DNA from: Nostoc sp. ATCC 53789
GTDB taxonomy: Bacteria; Cyanobacteriota; Cyanobacteriia; Cyanobacteriales; Nostocaceae
Assembly (NCBI RefSeq): GCF_009873495.1
Contig: NZ_CP046703.1
Coordinates: 5,002,501-5,066,500 of the forward strand
Direction: 5' to 3'
DNA length: 64,000 bases
Below, piece after piece: positions 61,321-64,000 of the stretch. The notes below the pieces were generated by a model. That model was not told the origin of the DNA and made no database searches. It worked only from the letters and a program-made list of their open reading frames with translations. Made by a program: the position numbers and the translations under genes. The first letter of the stretch is position 1, and each line of letters opens with the position of its first letter.

Positions 61321-62658
61321 TTAGAAGCTAAACGTCGTCCGAACCGTACCAACATAAGTATTGTGATTACTATCATTATGTTCTGGACTTGTAATCACAA
61401 ATAGTCCCGGAGTTATTGCCAGATTATCTGTGACTAGAAAATGGTAAAAGGCTTCGAGATGTAAAGACGTATCCTTATCTTTGAAGTCATCACCGAAACT
61501 ATTGTGGGTCACTTTGGGAGGTTGACCCACCGCAAATCCTGCAAAGCTACCTTTTCGTCCGATATCTTTGAGAGCTAGTAGCACTGCCCATGTAAAGATG
61601 GACGCATTGGGATCTGCTGGTAAATCTTCTGCTTTTGCATGAATAAAACCAACTCGGCCACCGAGGGTAATAACTGGGCTAAGTTGCCAAGCAGCTTCTG
61701 CGCCAAATGAATTAGCAACGATCGCATCTGCCTCATCATTAAATGGATCGCTGGTTAATTCGCTTCCAGTTCCCGTCTTCAAATTGTTATGAGAGTGAAT
61801 ATAGGTAAGGCTGAGTTCTGTTGTTTTAGTGGGTTCGAGGGTTAGTTGAGCGATCGCTCCGTAAGGGCTAGCAAAAATCCCCTTCTCTGAATTAGCTGCA
61901 TTGCTGCTGAGATATCCTAATGACAAATTCAAAGCTTTATTCAAATTATGAGAAATACCGATACCTGTGCCACTACCTTGTCGGCGAATGGGATTTTCTC
62001 GTCCAAATGTAGAAATCGATCCGTCTCCACTACCGCTAAAAAGAGGATTGACGCTAGGAACAAAGTCGCCTAATCCTCCTCCCAACGCATACAAAGTCAT
62101 GCGGGTTCGTTTACCTAGTGGAAATCTGTACTCTAGCTCATCTACTTCCACCTCATTTTCATCGTCACCATCAAATCCCAAATTTGCCATTTGAGTTCCA
62201 GTCACATCTTCTAATGCTGGTGTATTCCTTGCTTGTAAGCGTACTTCCAATTTATCTTTTCCAGTAAAACTGCTTACGAAGCTCAGACGGACGCGATCGC
62301 TCAATACTAAATTTTCATTTATTGGTTTACTGCTATTGGCTCTCTTCTCACCAGCGAATCCAGTCACAGCAAAGATGACTTCGGCCTCAAGCTCAACATG
62401 GGGTGAAAACTGTTGCGTTTCTAATGCAGCAATGTTGGTTTCTAATGAAGTAACTCGTTTTTCAAGTGTTTTTATTTCTGCCGACAATTCAGAAACGGAT
62501 GTGATTTTACTTAATGCTTGATTATCAGCATTAGATTCACTAAAGATATTAGGTTTATCGGGAATGGGTGTTGCAATAGCTGGATTTATGCTACTCAAAG
62601 TGCATGAGATAATTAAACTAATTAATCGAAATTGTCGCCAATAAGTTGAAGCTAACAA
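61321..62658 (-). CDS. OprB/iron-uptake-type outer-membrane porin lacking SLH
   Basis: This 445-residue exported protein has a signal peptide (residues 1-29, ending INPAIA). A coiled-coil segment follows: LSAEIKTLEKRVTSLETNIAALE (55-78). A beta-rich barrel fills the rest and ends YVGTVRTTFSF with terminal Phe. Cyanobacterial porins normally carry an S-layer homology (SLH) domain before the coiled coil; I see none here, so the protein is short. KRTRMTLYALGGGLGDF and the terminal strands fit the carbohydrate/iron porin family. Confidence 0.85.
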   Translation of the reverse strand: MLASTYWRQFRLISLIISCTLSSINPAIATPIPDKPNIFSESNADNQALSKITSVSELSAEIKTLEKRVTSLETNIAALETQQFSPHVELEAEVIFAVTGFAGEKRANSSKPINENLVLSDRVRLSFVSSFTGKDKLEVRLQARNTPALEDVTGTQMANLGFDGDDENEVEVDELEYRFPLGKRTRMTLYALGGGLGDFVPSVNPLFSGSGDGSISTFGRENPIRRQGSGTGIGISHNLNKALNLSLGYLSSNAANSEKGIFASPYGAIAQLTLEPTKTTELSLTYIHSHNNLKTGTGSELTSDPFNDEADAIVANSFGAEAAWQLSPVITLGGRVGFIHAKAEDLPADPNASIFTWAVLLALKDIGRKGSFAGFAVGQPPKVTHNSFGDDFKDKDTSLHLEAFYHFLVTDNLAITPGLFVITSPEHNDSNHNTYVGTVRTTFSF

Positions 62659-62710
62659 TGCTTTCTCCTGAAAATTAGCAATTAGGATATAAGAATTTGA
62701 ATATCAAGAC

Positions 62711-62740
62711 GAACCGCAGAGGCGCAGAGAACACAGAGAG
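62711..62740. repeat. dispersed GAACCGCAGAGGCGCAGAG repeat
   Basis: GAACCGCAGAGGCGCAGAGAACACAGAG is a longer copy of the complement of 41016-41036. It lies in the porin/phosphotransferase spacer. Confidence 0.55.
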
Positions 62741-62797
62741 AATAAGGAGAAATTTTTCCGAATGATTTAGGATTTTTATAGAAAATAAGAGTTTAAA

Positions 62798-63805
62798 TCA
62801 TGATGCGTTTCTAATATGTAAGCGCTGTTCACATAAATTTAATAATATTTTTGTAAAAGGGCGACGTTCTAAAAATTGTGTACTGATATGAATATGTCGT
62901 ACTAATGTTAAGGTAGCGTAGGATTCAATTGAAGTTTTGAATTCCTCGCTTGTAAGCTGAATAAATCTTTCAGTTAAGGCAGTTTCCCAATCGTGTAATG
63001 CTTCTGAATTGCCAAGGATGCGAAGGCTGTATTCTTTAATATGACCAATGAAGTTACCGATATCAATCGCCGGATTACCTTCACAATATAAGTCAAGGTC
63101 GATAAGATACAAACGAGAACCATTAACAATTACTTGATCGGGATAAAAATCTCGGTGGATACCACAGTGTTTTTGTTCTGGAGTATTTTCTCCTAAATGA
63201 TTAGATGCCACTAATATTTGTTCTAAGCGTTTTTTCCACTCTGGATATTGTTGTATCACCAATAGAATCCTTTCATTCAAGATTCGCAGTTCATCTGACA
63301 TGGTATGAGAACGGCGAGGAGGAATGTTTGTTTGGTGAAGTTTATGAGCAACTTCAGCAATTCGTTTTGCTAGGAAAATGGTGTTGGTTTGAGTTAATAA
63401 TTGAGTGGCGATCGCTCCTTGAACTTTTCGCTGCAACCACATCTGCCATTCGGGAATTATCCCTACAGGTTGCGGTACTGAAATTCCATCAGCGCTATCA
63501 TCTGCAAATCCTTTTTGCCACAAGGATTTTTGTAGTTCATAACTATTAAAGTCTGTTCCTTTAGCTCGGATTTTGCCAATTAGGGTAATGGTTTGTCCGT
63601 GATTATTCAGCAATTCATATTCAATCAAACAACGCCGTCCCGGTTTGTGACGCATGACTTCGATTTTTTGCAGTTGGGAATTTTGAAATGTTGGCAAGTA
63701 CTCAGTGAACCGCTGTTGTACTTCCAATGGATCAAGAGCGGCTGACAAAAATGGCATTTTGGAATCAGTTACACTGTTGAAGCGATCGCTGACGAAAACA
63801 GTCAT
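62798..63805 (-). CDS. aminoglycoside-phosphotransferase-like kinase
   Basis: This 335-residue protein matches the APH/choline-kinase fold. The catalytic loop reads HCGIHRDFYPDQVIVNG, with HRD and Gln where the usual Asn stands. The metal-binding block is LYLIDLDLYCEGNPAID (the DFG equivalent). The N-terminal lobe has MRHKPGRRCLIEYELL, where KPGRR probably contacts nucleotide. The substrate is unknown; a small-molecule kinase is more likely than a resistance enzyme. It lies 89 bp downstream of the ABC gene at the edge on the same strand. Confidence 0.82.
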   Translation of the reverse strand: MTVFVSDRFNSVTDSKMPFLSAALDPLEVQQRFTEYLPTFQNSQLQKIEVMRHKPGRRCLIEYELLNNHGQTITLIGKIRAKGTDFNSYELQKSLWQKGFADDSADGISVPQPVGIIPEWQMWLQRKVQGAIATQLLTQTNTIFLAKRIAEVAHKLHQTNIPPRRSHTMSDELRILNERILLVIQQYPEWKKRLEQILVASNHLGENTPEQKHCGIHRDFYPDQVIVNGSRLYLIDLDLYCEGNPAIDIGNFIGHIKEYSLRILGNSEALHDWETALTERFIQLTSEEFKTSIESYATLTLVRHIHISTQFLERRPFTKILLNLCEQRLHIRNAS

Positions 63806-63894
63806 ATTTATTAGGTGTAAATCTAAAAACTTTTATTCTCTCTGCACAATATGCAGCGCCATAATTGGGTTATGTCATCAGAGGATTTGACTTT

Positions 63895-64000
63895 TCACTC
63901 AGTTCGGATTGCGGTTTGCATTTGATACAATGCCGCATAGCAACCATTCTGTTGCATCAATTCCAGATGAGTGCCTTGTTCTAGCACCTGCCCATTTTCA
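63895..64000 (-). CDS. ABC transporter ATPase, 3' end (partial)
   Basis: The minus strand entering at 64000 encodes 34 residues and a TGA stop: ENGQVLEQGTHLELMQQNG then CYAALYQMQTAIRTE. This is the typical C-terminus of an ABC exporter ATPase of the MsbA/ABCB type (after the H-loop, ...G-x-(V/I)-x-E-x-G-x-H-x-E-L). The rest lies outside the window. Confidence 0.85.
   Translation of the reverse strand, partial: ENGQVLEQGTHLELMQQNGCYAALYQMQTAIRTE

Overview
The window is chromosomal DNA from a filamentous, probably heterocyst-forming cyanobacterium of the Nostoc/Anabaena type. I infer this from the many HIP1 octamers (GCGATCGC), a gene for the cyanobacterial NDH-1 subunit NdhN, cyanobacterium-typical families (AMIN domain, DUF3172, DUF29, DUF2887, OprB-like porin), an S10/spc/alpha ribosomal cluster lacking rpsJ, rpsN and rpmD, and spacers full of Nostoc-type short tandem heptamers.

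Layout. 1-7.4 kb is an accessory, defence-like block: a single-chain GmrSD-type protein (DUF262 plus HNH), two paralogous small HTH-like proteins, a Z1-domain ATPase, and a divergently transcribed XRE-HTH/pentapeptide-repeat fusion with palindromic operator-like sites between the last two. 7.4-8.2 kb is gene-poor with a gene remnant and 17-mer repeats. 8.2-15.3 kb holds an SGNH hydrolase, a small membrane protein, two CPA2 cation/proton antiporters (the second with a Usp-like tail), an exported protein and an AMIN-domain protein. 15.4-20.6 kb holds a transketolase-like enzyme divergent from a DeoR regulator, a DUF3172 protein, a zinc-ribbon protein and ndhN.

21.7-39.8 kb is one long co-directional run of core genes: rplC-D-W-B, rpsS, rplV, rpsC, rplP, rpmC, rpsQ, rplN-X-E, rpsH, rplF-R, rpsE, rplO, secY, adk, infA, rpmJ, rpsM, rpsK, rpoA, rplQ, truA, rplM, rpsI, rpmE and prfA. 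Repeats sit between many of these genes and sometimes supply the only visible Shine-Dalgarno-like sequence.

39.8-48.2 kb is a second accessory region. A P-loop GTPase gene (dynamin-like G-domain layout) is split by a complete IS66-family insertion sequence with 14-bp inverted ends and an exact 8-bp target duplication. Removing the IS restores a 689-codon frame. A PD-(D/E)XK/HsdR-N-like nuclease gene follows on the same strand. Nearby are two HTH proteins, a DUF29 protein, and a Rpn-family (DUF2887) gene with an ochre codon inside a tandem repeat.

48.4-64 kb is mostly housekeeping: an ABC-F ATPase, gpmI, secG, a matrixin-like protease, two GT4 glycosyltransferases, an MFS transporter overlapping recO, deoC, an orphan C5-cytosine methyltransferase, a porin, a phosphotransferase-like protein and the 3' end of an ABC exporter at the right edge. 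The best candidates for something undescribed are the GTPase/nuclease pair broken by IS66 and the Z1 ATPase with its HTH-pentapeptide neighbour. I saw no tRNA, rRNA or CRISPR array.
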